This document shows positions 42,392 through 43,309 of a stretch of 43,309 nucleotides of DNA, piece after piece. The notes under the pieces are model-generated. The model was not told where the DNA came from. It searched no databases and worked only from the letters and a program-made list of their open reading frames with translations. How positions within the stretch are numbered: position 1 is the stretch's first letter; each line of letters starts with the position of its first letter. Made by a program: the position numbers and the translations under genes. Source of the DNA: Planctomycetaceae bacterium (GTDB lineage Bacteria > Planctomycetota > Planctomycetia > Pirellulales > UBA1268); contig SXWA01000091.1 of assembly GCA_005791575.1 (NCBI GenBank), positions 1-43,309 on the forward strand. The letters run 5' to 3'.

Positions 42392-43309
42392 TCGACCATG
42401 GCGGAGCGCGGCGGTCGTGGTGCCGTCCGCAGGGGGAGCCGCGGGGTGCCGTGCGCGCACACGCCGCCTTCGTCGTCGTGCTCATGGTCGTGGTCGGAGG
42501 GGCCGGGGGATGCAGCCGGCCGGCCCCCGTGCCGGCTGGCAACGCGCCACCCCCTCCCGCGAACGCCGCCGCCGGATCGGCGCGCGGCGGCGGGCAGGAG
42601 AGCGGTTCGCGGGCAGCGCGGGGCGGGGATCCCCAGATCCCGGCCGCCGGGAGAGGACCCCGTGCCCCCGGCAGTCAGCTCGGAGGGGTCGTGCCGGTGT
42701 TCAACGACGTCGCATCCGCGTCGGGGATCGACTTCACGTACGACCGCGACGTCGTGCCCGGGCGTTGGCTGGTCGTCGAGGTGATGGGGGGCGGATGCGC
42801 GTGGATCGACTACGACCGGGACGGCTGGCTCGACCTGTTTCTCACCAACGGCGGGCGGATCGAATACGACCGCGGGCCGGCGCGCGACGCACCCGACCAT
42901 CTCTATCGGAGCAACGGTCGATCCGCGGACGGGCGGGTGACCTTCACCGACGCCACGCTGCCTGCGGCGGTCGGTGATCCGGGGTACGGTCAGGGGGTCG
43001 CGGTCGGCGACTACGACGCCGACGGATTCCCCGATCTCTACCTCGCCAATTACGGCCCGAACGCGCTGCTGCGGAACATGGGCGACGGGACCTTCGTCGA
43101 CGTCACCGGCCCGACCCGGGTGGGGGACGACAAGTGGGGCACCGGCGCCGTCTTCACCGATCTCGACTTCGACGGGATCCTCGACATCTACTGCACGAAT
43201 TTCCTCGACAACATTCCCGCCAACGCGCGGCCGTGCTTCGTCGGCGCCCAGGTCGTGGGGGCGACGGAGTACACCGAGATGGAGGGCTACTGCGGTCCCG
43301 GCAACTACA
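42388..43309 (+). CDS. Second CRTAC1-family lipoprotein (C-terminus cut by window edge)
   Basis: Starts at ATG 42388 in an ATGA overlap; 307 codons visible, no stop. Lipobox GAGGC (Cys about residue 42) after VVVLMVVVGGAGG, then an Ala/Gly/Pro-rich linker and FG-GAP repeats (CAWIDYDRDGWLDLFLTNGG, AVGDYDADGFPDLYLANYG, FTDLDFDGILDIYCTNF). Homologous in layout to its upstream neighbour, so probably a divergent tandem duplicate. The region ends with Cys-containing MEGYCGPGNY, similar to the first protein's NPYCGD segment. Confidence 0.9.
   Translation, partial: MIDHGGARRSWCRPQGEPRGAVRAHAAFVVVLMVVVGGAGGCSRPAPVPAGNAPPPPANAAAGSARGGGQESGSRAARGGDPQIPAAGRGPRAPGSQLGGVVPVFNDVASASGIDFTYDRDVVPGRWLVVEVMGGGCAWIDYDRDGWLDLFLTNGGRIEYDRGPARDAPDHLYRSNGRSADGRVTFTDATLPAAVGDPGYGQGVAVGDYDADGFPDLYLANYGPNALLRNMGDGTFVDVTGPTRVGDDKWGTGAVFTDLDFDGILDIYCTNFLDNIPANARPCFVGAQVVGATEYTEMEGYCGPGNY

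Overview
This is a GC-rich chromosomal window with the look of a planctomycete, most likely of the Pirellula/Rhodopirellula type. The evidence is a DUF1549/DUF1553 plus DUF1501 gene pair, a Ser/Thr kinase with an anti-sigma-like zinc finger opposite an ECF sigma factor, three Gfo/Idh/MocA oxidoreductases (two with Tat-like leaders), tandem CRTAC1/FG-GAP lipoproteins, and a ThuA-domain hydrolase. No phage, insertion sequence, tRNA, rRNA or CRISPR array is visible. Both edges cut genes: hrpB on the left and a CRTAC1 lipoprotein on the right.

Layout. 1-3.5 kb (minus): hrpB helicase and a secreted esterase/beta-propeller fusion. 3.6-10.6 kb (plus): a tightly overlapping four-gene set of a giant TPR protein, ExbB/TolQ, ExbD/TolR, and a protein whose single N-terminal membrane helix carries the TonB-type SxxxH signature but whose periplasmic part is a squalene-cyclase/prenyltransferase-like alpha/alpha toroid. 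I regard this as the most novel system in the window. 10.7-12.6 kb (minus): a 5'-truncated coiled-coil gene fused to a structured 110-bp dispersed repeat, and a polytopic membrane protein. 12.7-18.5 kb (plus): DUF1549/1553, DUF1501, an IlvD/EDD-family sugar-acid dehydratase and a DHDPS/KDG-aldolase-family enzyme. 18.6-22.6 kb: a divergent ECF sigma factor and zinc-finger Ser/Thr kinase. 22.6-25.9 kb (minus): Uup-type ABC-F ATPase and a Tat-exported oxidoreductase. 26.1-31.7 kb (plus): isochorismatase-ThuA fusion overlapping a sarcosine-oxidase-like flavoenzyme, then an LpoB-like lipoprotein with a COG3014-like partner. 31.7-36.6 kb (minus): a five-gene catabolic operon (alpha/beta hydrolase, PhyH dioxygenase, Gfo/Idh, sugar isomerase, ribokinase). 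36.6-43.3 kb: a gene remnant, a VOC protein, the second copy of the dispersed repeat, RtcB RNA ligase, a Tat-exported oxidoreductase and two CRTAC1 lipoproteins.

Two window-wide patterns stand out. First, many gene ends or starts carry a short tandem repeat of unrelated sequence (units of 16, 18, 19, 21, 24 or 60 bp). Second, many gene starts are preceded by a -10-like TATCNT/TANNNT hexamer, often followed by GCCG. All functions are inferred from motifs read directly from the translations; no database search was possible.
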